DNA of 64,000 bases from Antitrichia curtipendula (Eukaryota > Streptophyta > Bryopsida > Hypnales > Leucodontaceae), in assembly GCA_951230915.1 (NCBI GenBank), contig OX579638.1, forward strand, positions 20,664,696 to 20,728,695, read 5' to 3'. Both the position numbers and the translations under genes were made by a program. Under the pieces are notes generated by a model. The model did no database searches. It saw only the letters and a list, made by a program, of their open reading frames with translations, and was not told the origin of the DNA. Below, piece after piece: positions 12,675-23,309 of this stretch (within the stretch, counting starts at the first letter, position 1; each line of letters starts with the position of its first letter).

Positions 12675-13177
12675 TTAAAAAACTAAATTGTTAATAACTC
12701 TAAGATGGGATTGAAACAATATAATCCCAATGGTAAGATTGTTTTAACAAGAAAATTTGACCTTGTCAAACAATTTTCTTGAAAAAATGTAAAAATTGCA
12801 TTCAGAAATGAATCCTACAAGTTATTTTCTTAAAAGATGTTCTAATTGCCCCCAAAATAAGATTGTCCATAACTTTCACATAAAAAATTCAAACGGAATT
12901 AATAATGCTTCCTGTATAGATAAAATTATAATTTATGAGGAATTAATTTTTTTGGTGTGTGAGGAGATTTCTGCCCATCACACCCAAAAAAGGATCTTTT
13001 GAGCCATAACTTTTGCTTCCAGGCACCGATTGAAATAAAAATTATATTCCAGAAAAGCTAATGTGTTTTTCTATCTTCATTGAAAGTTTCAAAAAATCGT
13101 AATGAATATTGAGACTATAGGAGCCTACCCAAAATCTGTTTTGTGCCTCGAGGGGAAAATGGGACTTTAGGTGTTAA

Positions 13178-14722
13178 ACATTGGAATGACATCAAGAGAT
13201 GCTAATTGTTGAATTATCAATCCAAATTTATATGTATTTATGTAGAAGTAATAAGTTTAGTCCACAAAGATTCAAATAACCTTATCCCTTTGTTGTATTT
13301 GTGGACACAATTGAATGTAAACACCCTAAGGCACCCATTTGTTTTCCTACAAAAAAATAAAACCAACATAACACCATCCATATGAATGAAGGCCCAACAA
13401 CAAAGAAGTTGTAGGATAGAGGATAGAAGTAGAGAAGAAAGTATATTGGAAAGGGGGAGACTGATGATTAAAAGGGGGAAGAAGGTGGTTATAAACAATG
13501 ACATTCTAATATGTATCTATCAATTAATTTGAAAAATACTAAAATTATCAACAATTAATGATTACAAATGCTAATGCAAATTCATACTATTTTATTACCA
13601 TGATACTTTGATATGTGAAATGAAGTTTCATACAAATATGATGAATGGGTTTCAACAATTGTAGAAATAGTTTATAGGATATATTATTTTATGACTAATG
13701 AGATTTCAATAATAGTTTTAATGTTACTTTTCTATACAATACTATTGATTGTTTCAATGTTATAATGCTTCATATAATCATATATATTTTTGGTACCTAA
13801 ATATATTGCTTTAGTATATTGCATATTCCTCAAAATTCATATATACCTCTAAACAAGAGGTAGAAGAAATATGACCATCAATTTCTCATTGGTGAGAAAT
13901 ATTTTCAAAGTGCTAAAAAAAAAACCCAACTCAACAGACATGTATGATTTTTGTGTTGGTATCTTTGATGCAAGATATATAGAGTAAGTAAAGTTTGGAT
14001 CAAATTATCAATAACTTTTGATGGAATTTTTATAACCTTTACCTAAATAAGGAGTCATTTATTGTAAACATCAAAAGGTTTGTTGTGAATTCCTCAATAT
14101 AATTTAACTTTGGAGATATTTTTTACAAAAATCTATAAGAGAGATATAAAAAAGGTTATTTCACCTATTGACTTGCTTGACATTGAAGAACAAGTGGATT
14201 ATAGAAATAGAAAGAGGATTAGGATAGGAAAATGTTTCAAAAAATAGATTTATATTTTGATGTTTTCTATAAGATTTTTTTGATGATATGGCATTCATTT
14301 GGAGATTTGAAGAGGTATTTTAAGCCTATAATTTAATTCAAAATAATCTAAAGTAAATTCCAAGCCTTTCATAATTCAAGGTTTCAAAGGATTAAACTTT
14401 AAAATATAAGTAGCTTACAGATATGAATAACTTTCCAATCTAGATGATTGCAACTAGGCTCTGAGTAGTCTTTTTATTTATGAAAAACCATATCATCCAA
14501 GAGACTAAGGTTCAAACCTCAAATTGTACTTCAAAAATCCATGACCTATTGCAAGGTGAGTTCAAATTTCCTTGATCAAATTGTGGATTTGTGGATACTA
14601 AATCCACTTCTAAGTAGGTCGGATGATTTTTTAGACAAATTTATTATGAGTTTAATTGTATTCATTGCAAAAAATTTATACTTTTGTTTTGCATCTTATT
14701 AATCTATTTGACACCTATTGTC
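13178..14722. other. AT-rich intergenic DNA, no gene seen
   Basis: No domain, RNA gene or terminal repeat was recognised. The minus-strand frame at 13238-13504 is a low-complexity Leu/Ser/Phe-rich translation with no support. Confidence 0.5.
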
Positions 14723-14726
14723 TTAA

Positions 14727-15641
14727 CCCCTAAAGCCTCGTTTGTCCCCTTGGGAGACAATTTGGGTCCGGGTAGGTTTCTGTGACCTCAATTTGTAGAG
14801 AAATTTTTTGGGATTTTTAGAGGTTGTGCGGTTCAGCGAGAGCTTTGTGGATATATAATTTTTATTTCAATTGGTGCCCGAGAAAAAAAGCTATGCCAGA
14901 AATAGAGTTTGGCGGGCAGCACAAAAAAATCACAGAAAGTCAAAATAAATTACTTAAATATTTTTTTCAAAATCTATGTCTTTTGGTCTACATTTGAAGC
15001 TTTGATTCATTCTATTTGGACTAATAATAAAAAAGTTATGGACAATCTTAGTTTTTTGGGGAATCTAAGCATCTTCTTGAAAAAATAACTTTTAGGATTC
15101 ATTTTTGAATGCAATTTTTACAATTTTCAGAAAAAAATTGTTAGACAAGGTTGAATTTGCTTGCTAGAACAATCTCACCATTGGGATTATGGTATTTCAA
15201 TTTTGTCTTAGAGCTATTAACGATTTAGTTGTTCCTTCAATCTTGAACCTACTTCTATTTAACAATTTTTTAATGAGTAAAAATTTAGTGTTTTTTTCTT
15301 GAATTTTTTTTCCTAGATTCTCAACTGAAGTATTCAACATATAAACTTAGAAAATCAAAATCAACAATACAAAAAATTTAAGTTAAATAGGTTCAAAGCC
15401 CAAAAATCTAGTCAAGCAAGGTGCAAAAAAACTTGTTTTCTTCACTTTGAATGCAAATATCTTGCAATCTATTTGGTCAAAGTTTCTGAAATTTCTTGCA
15501 CACGTTCTCATACTAGTCTAGTATAAGATCCTACGGTTAGATATGCAAAAAAAACAATTTTTTATAGTTTTTTGCTCTTTGCAATAGAAGTGGCAGTTTT
15601 GAGTGTGTTTTGATGGAGAAAAGGCCTCGGGGCTTTAGGGG
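14727..15641 (-). mobile_element. TTAA-family element, intact ends
   Basis: The element is 915 bp. It begins CCCCTAAAGCCTCG, ends CGGGGCTTTAGGGG, and is flanked by TTAA at 14723-14726 and 15642-15645. Internal landmarks match 53638-54441 in the same direction and 38597-39514 in reverse. It has no coding capacity. Confidence 0.85.
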
Positions 15642-15986
15642 TTAAAAAAATTAGGTTTCATTCAAATTTTCAAATGACTCTTCTATATTGGTATTCTAAA
15701 TATAATCACACCCCATATAAAAAGCCATGGTAAATCATCCATTTCAAGCACTATTCTTGTGCCTTTCAAGTTTGCATCTTGAAATAGAAAGGAACTTAGA
15801 ATGTAGTCAATGTAGGCCTCTCATATAATTTACATAATCTTCAAGTACATGTTGTAAATGTTCATTGGTCACTTGCATATCAAAGTGCAAAGAACTTTAG
15901 ATTTTTAAAGTCTTATGTCTTACTTTTATGACTTGACATACATCAAAGATGTTATTTTTTAGAATATGAGTACAAACTTATCTTAA

Positions 15987-16817
15987 CCCTTGAAGGACCA
16001 TTGTCTCTTTGGGAGACAAATTGGATTTTGGGCATGTATCTTGGTTTCAATTTTTGTCATGAATTTTTGAAACTTTTTATCAAGATAGAAAAATTGATTG
16101 TCTTTGTAAGAACGCAATTTTTTTCAATTGATGCACGGGAACAAAAGTTATGCCAAGATAAGCTCAAAACAACGGAGACCGGGCAACAATTTTAAAATTT
16201 AAAATTTAAATTAATTAGTTTTTTTTCCATAGACTATAATTTTGTCTACATGGAAAGCTTTGATTCATTTCATTTGGATAAGTGATGTGAAAGTTATGGA
16301 CAATCTTATTTTTTGGGCAATCTAAGCATCTTCTAGAAAAAATAACTTGTAGAATTCATTTCGGAGTGCAATTTTTACAATTTAAAAATATTAAAATTCC
16401 ACATGGTTTTACTGCAAGAAAAAAGGGTGTTTTAAGTGTGTTTTTAAGTATAGTCCTAGAGATGAGATATTGAGTAATGACCTTTATGGAGATTTCTAGT
16501 AAAAATTTCTAGTATTTCTAGTAAATTTTTACTGAAAATCTCTATAAAGGTCATTACTCAATATCTCATCTCTAGGACTATACTTAAAAACACACTTAAA
16601 ACACTCCTTTCTCTTGTAGTGTTTAGTTTGCTTGCTAGAACAATTTCACTATTGGAATTAGTGTGTTTTAATTCCATCATAGATATATTAATAATTTAGA
16701 TTTTTCTTCTATCTTCTACCTACTTTTACTTAATAATATTTTTGAGAATGTAGATCAAGTTTTTTTGAATTTTTTTTTTCCTAGACTCTCAACTCAATTT
16801 TCCACTGTAAAGATTAC
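15987..16817 (-). mobile_element. TTAA-family element, truncated, carrying a CACTA-type MITE
   Basis: The left end is CCCTTGAAGGACCA next to TTAA (15983-15986). It aligns with 53638-54441 as far as the CCTAGACTCTCAACTC block, then stops at about 16817, where sequence related to the end of the 2.6-kb element begins. A 212-bp hairpin element is inserted at 16410-16621. Confidence 0.75.
16410..16621. mobile_element. CACTA-type foldback MITE
   Basis: The 212-bp element is almost a perfect hairpin. The right end, read inward, is CACTACAAGAGAAAGG; the left end is TACTGCAAGAAAAAAGG. Both match the standard CACTA (En/Spm) terminus CACTACAAGAAAA. It is flanked by the 3-bp duplication TTT (16407-16409 and 16622-16624), as CACTA elements are. 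The related element at 53638-54441 shows the empty site. Confidence 0.85.
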
Positions 16818-17275
16818 ATTACAAGGCTGTAACTTACGAGGTAGTAGCTGTATCATAAAGATGTATGGAATCATCATAAAAAATTTAGAGATCTTTGGTT
16901 TGATGGAAATCAAGTGAATTAATCTTTGCTATCAAAAAATCAGCACAACAAACAACCGAAACAAGACTAGACATATTAGAGATTACATAGGAAAAGAAAA
17001 CACAACAATATCATTTAAGGATTGAAAGATTATAATGTTTGATCATGAAGGAGTTAAAACTATGAGAATCTTTCAGCTCTCTTTTTGTATGTCAAATATA
17101 AAAAATTGGTCACCAAAAAAAATATGAGGTTGAATGGCCTAACATGCATAATCCCAATCAATTTATTTCTTCTCAAAATCTACTCTACAATTTCTTTAAA
17201 TGAATTTATAGTGTGATTTTTTCTCCAAAACTAGTGTATTTGAGGCTCATTTGTAAATCATTAAGATTGTCGTGG
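16818..17275 (-). repeat. inverted copy of the 2.6-kb element's right-hand segment
   Basis: The reverse complement matches 12230-12640. Landmarks are GGTCACC next to an A-run and ATATGAGGTT, a CCTAACATGCATAA block (here reversed) and TTTGAGGCTCAT. The terminal CCCCTAAATG motif is not preserved, so this is a decayed relative. Confidence 0.65.
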
Positions 17276-17877
17276 TGAGCATTACTTTATATTTTGTATC
17301 GTGTTTTTGGCTATTTTTAGAGCAAAACTTGATTCATTTTATTTTCTTTGACATTGGAAATATATTTGATTATTGTAGAGGTTCAATATCTCCCAATTTT
17401 TAAGATTTTTTCGCAATCTCAACTAAGAGTATGCATATGATGTTCCACTCAAAAGCATCACCCACACTTGAAGATTCAAATCAAAATTGCAGTGATTCAC
17501 GGTACTGAGTTAGCAACAAAGCATGTAGTTTGCATGAGTTAGCAATAGGAGCCCTACAAAGTGCTCTTGTAGCATTGGCAAGTGTGGATTGCATATGATA
17601 CATTACACAAATTGCCTTGTAATAAATGCATATCATGGTGCTATAGAGCAACAAGCCATAGTGACTTTAGGATGCTAAACCCATCCCACGAAATGGGCCA
17701 TACATGGTAAATTTATCCCTGGGAAAAAATACAAGAATTTTTTATTTGCCGCTCATGAAAAAAGTTGAAAATTTTGAAATACATATTTGCAATTAGAGGC
17801 CCCAAATTAGCTAAGATAGGTGAAGAACATACATTTCGCAAATCATAGAGTATGAGGCTTTTCTTTTATAATTACTA
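17276..17877. other. AT-rich DNA, no gene seen
   Basis: Only an inverted, diverged copy of the 5310-5560 dispersed repeat (about 17690-17830) was recognised. Confidence 0.5.
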
Positions 17878-18403
17878 CCGTAGTGTGACATGGATTTCGT
17901 TTTTGCAAAAACGAAATAATTATGATTTTTACCTGAAAAGGTTCGTTTTTGCTTAAATGGAATAATGATGATTTTGTTTTTGTAAGTATATAATTATTAG
18001 ACTTTTTGTCATACATTCAATTTGAACGAAATATTGCGTCCTTTCAAATTTAAAGGGAATGAAAGTGGTGTGGGTTTAACGGGTTTTAATTGAATCGATA
18101 ACGGTTGAAGCAGTAGTGGTTCATTTATTTGCTTTTATTGGCCAATCAAACTTATTTGAATATATATAGAATGCCAAGTCAGAACAAACCACAACAATGG
18201 TAATGAATGAATAGTGAATATGCAATGTACTTCAACGGATTTATTAAAAATAATTTGTGTTGCCAAGGGACAATTATTGAACTTTTTGTCATACTCTCTT
18301 CCTCATTTTTTACACATTTTGTTATTTGTTTCCTACCATTTTCTAGAAATTCGTTTTTCATATTTTTGAATTAATAAAAATCGAAACCCATGTCACACTA
18401 CAG
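17878..18403. mobile_element. 526-bp TA-flanked inverted-repeat element
   Basis: The ends are CCGTAGTGTGACATGG on the left and its near-complement CCATGTCACACTACAG on the right. Similarity continues inward through TTTCG. The flanks are TA on both sides (17876-17877 and 18404-18405). A TA target is typical of the Tc1/mariner group, so this is probably a non-autonomous member. It has no coding capacity. Confidence 0.75.
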
Positions 18404-19349
18404 TATGCTGAACACCAAAATCACCTTGCATAGCTCACTTCATCCAACAAGTTTAGCATCCATCACAAACTATAGGATAACCATGTAACTATATAAATGT
18501 ATAACTAGGCAATGGTCTTCCCCGTACTGGGAAGAAATTATCTCTCTAGATGCATGGGAGAGACTTTCAAATAGTTAAAGGATTGGGGTTGGTTGAGGAA
18601 TCATATAAGACAATTTTCAAACTAAAGTATCTCAACTGTTACACTTAATCGCCAGTACAAATGAAAGTGATCCACTAGTAGAAAATTTGTGTCCAAATCA
18701 ACAGAAAATGGACAAAAAACTGTTGATCTTATTTGTGTATTTTATGTTGATTTGGACTTGTTGCCTTAGACATTACAAAACAAAAAAGTGTTAATTTGGT
18801 TGTTAATTTGGACAAGCCTAAAAAAAAATTAATTTTTTTTACAACACTGGCCAATTGGCACCCACCATGTAGCAAGTGCCACATCAAAATTTAGGCTAAA
18901 AAGTGCTACGCTGACAAGCCACCTAGGCAGCTGCCACACGGACAGGCTACCTAGGCCATCACCAAGCCAAGGGGGGCCCAAAGGAATTCAAACCTTGCTT
19001 GGTAGGGGAAGGTTCTTGCCCATTGCACCATGCAATGACTTACATGTACATGTATGATTAAAGTTTTTATTTATTTGATTTTTATTAGTTTTTTCCATTT
19101 GGTTTGTTAAGTCAGCAAACTTCAGAGTCCGTTTTGACATAGTAGAATAACTTTTCTCAAAAAAACATTGATCTAAGAAAAGTTGTCAAATGAAGCTAAC
19201 TTTCATCTCCAAAAATCCGTTTGCAATTTAGAGTCTCAAATCAAAAGTTATGGACAAAATTCAAAGATGATGTTTGAAAATGTCTCACAATGTTCCCTAC
19301 AACGTTCCCAACATTGGGAGCGTCACCTTTCTTAGACGGGGCCCTTAAA
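18404..19349. other. intergenic DNA with small hairpin and dispersed repeat
   Basis: A short inverted repeat (TCCAAATCAACA with TGTTGATTTGGA) lies at about 18692-18760. Positions 18855-19045 are locally G+C-richer but show no gene. 19115-19270 matches the dispersed repeat at 3180-3330. Confidence 0.5.
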
Positions 19350-20010
19350 AATAAATCATAGGATGTAGATTGTTTATTACAACATTTTGACCATTGAGAT
19401 TGGCATTTTCTAATTCCATATTTAAATTCTTAACAATTTTGTATTTTGAATCATTCCTTACTTCTTTCTACTTGCTATTTTTTTCCTATATGTTGTACAA
19501 TTTCAAATGATGTGAAAATTTTAAGCATGTAGCCAACTTGTCTGGGAAAAAAATCCAAAGAAGCACGACCATTTTGGACATTTTTTTCATAGAAAAGTGA
19601 GCTTCTAAAGTGCAGCTGCCCAGTTTTACGTAGGGTCAAAAAAACGATTTCAATGATTTTGAATGCTTATATCTTGCAATCCACAAGGTGGAAATTTCTG
19701 AAATTTTTACCACATATTCTCAAGTCAGCATACTAAGGTAACTCCGCCTATGACAGACAGAGTTCTGGACCAGCCTAATTCAGGCCAAAAATTTCTTGTG
19801 AAGTTCAGTTCACAAGACACATGTACTGTTCATGAAATTTTGGGCCTACATTGGGATGGTCCAAAGTTGGCCTATCATAGGCAAAATTACCTTGTGTCAA
19901 AAAAAAGTTATATTTTTCAAAAAAGTTTTTTTCAAAAAATTTGGTACTTGTATTTAAAATAGCAATTCTTAAGCGTTTTTGGTAAAAATATAGTCATGGA
20001 ACTTCAGGGG
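19350..20010 (-). mobile_element. probable TTAA-family element, left end unclear
   Basis: The right edge reads CTTCAGGGG followed by TTAA at 20011-20014. Internal sequence (ATATCTTGCAATCCAC, then ACCACATATTCTCA) resembles the matching part of 14727-15641. The left boundary could not be fixed. Confidence 0.5.
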
Positions 20011-20867
20011 TTAAGGTGGCCCATTTGGGAGTAACATACCCATTTCCAACCCTATTTTTTGACTTTGAATCAACTTGTTTATAATTCAATTTTAAGAAGT
20101 CTACTCACCTTTTGAGATATTGATGGATTCTCATCCTTGAATTCCTACTTTTTGAAGAACAATTTTAATACATTTCTAAAGATGCTAATAAGACTATAAT
20201 ACCTTTTATTTCAAATATTCATATAAAATTCATAAAAAAATAAATTTAAGATAATTTTTTTTTTGCTAAGATTTTCTCCAATAGGTTAATCAACACAAAC
20301 AAATTTATGATGACTCTTATAGTCCATTCTCACCTGGCTTTACGGAGCTTCGGTGGTAAGGACTAAGAATCCTGCGTTCTTTCCGGGAAAAGTGGATTTT
20401 TAGGGTTTTTTATTTTCTGTGAAAAAGCAATTTGGACGGATGTACGTAGGACTGGGCCGTTCACATCAGCGCACTACGTGATTGGTGGGATTCGCATAAT
20501 CTGCCAGGTCGGCCTATAAGACAACCATGTCTTTGTGGTTGGTCACACCGAAAAAGCTTTTACGAGAACTTCTCTTTCACTGCTCTCCGTCACATCCTTC
20601 GAATCACCTCCTGCTTTCTGAAGACAAACATCGAAGTTCCTCAATGTAGTTTCCATTCCACCTGCATTTTGTTATTAGCCAGTTTGAATCTGTGGAGCTT
20701 TGTATTTCTGTTCCTGGTTTCACATTCTATAGAAGCGTTGCTTTCGGGGTTTCGAGCACGTTTCGACTACTGTTGTAGCAATTGCTGCTTTCGAATTTTG
20801 GGTTCCACGCGACATAGTTCCGTTCTTCCTTTACATCGGCGGCCTCTGCTTTGATAATTGTGATCGC

Positions 20868-20985
20868 TGTTTTTTTTCTCTATGTTGAGAAATTGTGCAA
20901 TTTTTTTTCTCTATGTTGAGAAATTTTTCTCTATGTTGAGAAATTTTTTTCTCTATGTTTTTTTTCTCTATGTTGAGAAATTATT
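20868..20985 (+). repeat. ~20-bp tandem repeat upstream of the transposase
   Basis: Five or so imperfect copies of TTTTCTCTATGTTGAGAAAT, separated by variable T-runs, lie in the leader region of the Harbinger transposase gene. Each unit can form a tiny hairpin (TTTCTC with GAGAAA). Confidence 0.85.
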
Positions 20986-21511
20986 TCTTAGAGATACATA
21001 GACTACTTGCCGATACAGTTGACACGACAGAGTTTTCGGTGCAAAAAATTGTTTTGCCGTTCTTTCCCGTTGCCTTTGGAATTTGCCATTTCCATTTCGA
21101 ATTCTTCTTCGAAATCACAGGTGCGTCTTCGCTGCGCTTCCTGATTTTGTGTTTATTAGTCATGTTTGCTTCAATTTTTTTTCTTTCTAGCCATTCCATC
21201 GTCTAGATCATCCAATGCTGTGTAAATGATGAATCCCCAATTCGGAAGCTCCGTCTCTTGCACAATCAATTCTCTTTTAGACATACGGCTTCTTCTCATT
21301 GCTTGTGCCTGTGTCACCCTCAAATTCTACCCACCAGCCTCTGTCAAAATTTGTTGTGGTCTATAGTACAGTTGATGTTCTTCTAGGGTTTCAGCACTTG
21401 CCCCAACTCTATTGCTGCTTCAATCTCATGCTTCAATAGATGCAATGCCATCAATTTTCTGAAAGCCTCTTCTTCTATGTTTTTGTAGGGATCAGAAACA
21501 ACTTCGGTACC

Positions 21512-22852
21512 ATGCCCGGGGACATGAACGCAGAATTGGCCGTTGCTTACATGGCCTGGATGCTTCTGCAGTTTCTCTGTACTCCACAACTTCTACAGTT
21601 ACCTTTGTTGGAGGAGGATGATGACACCGACGCTCTTCTAGCCATTGTGCAGTGTCTTGGGCAACCTAGTCATGATCCGCTACAAGAAATGCAAGCTGCC
21701 TTGCATAATTTTCACTTGTGCACTTCCTTCACTCTTTCTGATGATGACTTGGGGTATTGGATTAAGCCTCGATCTACGACGTGGTTCTCCAGGTTCTTGC
21801 TCACAGAGTACGATGACACCAGGTGGATTCAAATGTTCAGAATGACCAAAAAGGCTGTCTTTGCATTGGCAGATCTCCTTCGGCCACATGTGATGAAGAA
21901 AAACACAAACTATCGACTGGCGATTCCTGTACTCATCCGTGTTGCTTGTTGCCTTTTCAAATTGACTCACGGTGCTTCTCTGTTTATTTGCAGCAAAATG
22001 TTCGCTGTTGGAAAGAGTATTGTATCGTCCATACTTAGGAATGTGGTCCACGCAATCAATGACACCTTGCGGCACAAACTTATATGGCCAATGGGTGAGC
22101 GCATGCGACATACTCAACAAGAGTTCTATGAGCTTTGTGGTTTACCAGACATAGTAGGAGCAATTGACGGTACACATATCTCTATTTCAAAGCCGCAACA
22201 TGTACCTGTCGACTACTTTTACTTCAAGTCCGGTGGTTATACCCTAAACTGCCAAGCAGTTGTAGACAGTCAGAAATGTTTCTTGGACCTTTACCTAGGA
22301 ATGCCTGGTTTGACAAATGATTCTCGCATGCTCCGACGATCTTCCTTGTATGATCTATGTATGCATAACAACTTGCTGCAAAGTGACCATATTGTTGAAG
22401 GTTTCTCTCCGTACTTGATCGGGAATTTGGGGTACCCACTACTGCCTTGGTTAATGGTTCCACACCGATCTGGGGTACATTTGTCTTTGGCTGAGACTCT
22501 TTTCAACAAGAAACTCCGAAAAGGTCGATGTGTGTTGGAAAATGCCTTTGGGATTCTGAAACAAACCTTTCGTGAATTATTGACGAAGTCAGATTTACAT
22601 GTTGCATTTTTACCTGACGTGATTCTCACATGTGCCATTCTGCACAATGTCCTACTCGATCAATCACATGAGGATGTCCAGAATTTGTTACAAGTTCTAC
22701 GCACAGAGGGACTATATGGAGATGTTGATGACAACAATGGGCACGAAGAAGGTGCCAATGAAATGGCAGAGCCTGTAGAAGCTGTTGTTGCCACCGAAAA
22801 ACGTAACAACTTGGGCGTTTTCTTGAGTATGCAACGCGTGCATCCACAGTAG
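21512..22852 (+). CDS. PIF/Harbinger transposase (DDE nuclease)
   Basis: The protein would cut and rejoin the element's ends with its Myb-like partner. The frame is open for 446 codons from ATG 21512. An upstream in-frame ATG exists at 21440, but TTTTTGTAG just before GGATCAG looks like a splice acceptor, so I prefer the later start. Family motifs appear in order: GAIDGTH with the first catalytic Asp (codon 22166), NDSRMLRRS, the LGYPLLPW block, then VLENAFGILK with the catalytic Glu (codon 22538), and an ILHN block. At the second catalytic position the family has G-D-x-G-Y-P; this copy reads G-N-L-G-Y-P (AAT, 22424-22426), one base from Asp. The frame is otherwise undamaged. The conserved D-D-E assignment follows published PIF alignments as I recall them. 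Confidence 0.92.
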   Translation: MPGDMNAELAVAYMAWMLLQFLCTPQLLQLPLLEEDDDTDALLAIVQCLGQPSHDPLQEMQAALHNFHLCTSFTLSDDDLGYWIKPRSTTWFSRFLLTEYDDTRWIQMFRMTKKAVFALADLLRPHVMKKNTNYRLAIPVLIRVACCLFKLTHGASLFICSKMFAVGKSIVSSILRNVVHAINDTLRHKLIWPMGERMRHTQQEFYELCGLPDIVGAIDGTHISISKPQHVPVDYFYFKSGGYTLNCQAVVDSQKCFLDLYLGMPGLTNDSRMLRRSSLYDLCMHNNLLQSDHIVEGFSPYLIGNLGYPLLPWLMVPHRSGVHLSLAETLFNKKLRKGRCVLENAFGILKQTFRELLTKSDLHVAFLPDVILTCAILHNVLLDQSHEDVQNLLQVLRTEGLYGDVDDNNGHEEGANEMAEPVEAVVATEKRNNLGVFLSMQRVHPQ

Positions 22853-23309
22853 GGGAATTGGTAAGTTTCTTTCTTTGCTTCCGTGTTTCTGTGATGGAAT
22901 TGGTGCAATGTGTATAGCAAACCATAGTAGATGCTTGCATTCAATCATTGACGTCAAACTCCCAGGGACTTTTTTGCATCCATAGGTTTCCTAAACTATT
23001 TTTTTTTTATTTCCAATTTTTTTCCAATTTTTTTTTTCTTTTACATATGAATGATATTGACAAACTGCGGTAGTGAAAGTCTATGCTGATTGCTAGTGAT
23101 TGCCTAAACTACCATACTAACACGTATTGTTGCATGACATGTAGGAAAGAAAAGGAGCTGTGACTACACTAGAGACTGAGGTCTGAAGAAGAATGTCTGG
23201 TGCACTTACTTTGAGCTTGATGCCTTCTAGTACATGCATGCAGGTCCGTCCAAGGGTGGGGCTCGAAGCATCGCCGTTGTAGGGTGGTGCTGCCTATAGT
23301 CATTGTAGT
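22853..23309. other. spacer between the two convergent Harbinger genes
   Basis: About 450 bp separate the two stop codons. It contains T-rich stretches at 23000-23040 that could serve 3' processing. No gene is seen. Confidence 0.5.

Larger units (their letters stand above)
9670..13173. mobile_element. TTAA-family element interrupted by a nested 2.6-kb element
   Basis: Sequence 9670-10066 and 12679-13173, read together, aligns with the intact relative at 38597-39514. Shared blocks include TTGAGTTGARAGTCTAGGAA, AATTGTTAAGTAGAAGTAGG, and the right end GGGACTTTAGGTG followed by TTAA at 13174-13177. The left terminus is decayed. The interruption lies at a TTAA that is now duplicated at 10063-10066 and 12675-12678. 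Without the insert the element would be about 0.9 kb, like its relatives. It has no coding capacity. Confidence 0.8.

Noticed and set aside
14723..15645. CCCTAAA / TTTAGGG at element ends read as interstitial telomere repeats
   Set aside because: The motif is the plant telomere unit, but it occurs singly, always at element termini next to TTAA and followed by family-specific sequence. It is part of an inverted terminal repeat, not a telomere array.
18855..19045. tRNA-like or SINE-like sequence (GGAATTCAAACCTT resembling a B box, with GCCCATTGCACC)
   Set aside because: No A box at the right distance, no cloverleaf pairing, no poly-A or target duplication could be found.
21440..21511. Upstream ATG for the Harbinger transposase
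   Set aside because: A splice-acceptor-like TTTTTGTAG lies between it and ATG 21512, and the added 24 residues do not resemble the family's N-terminus; kept only as an alternative.
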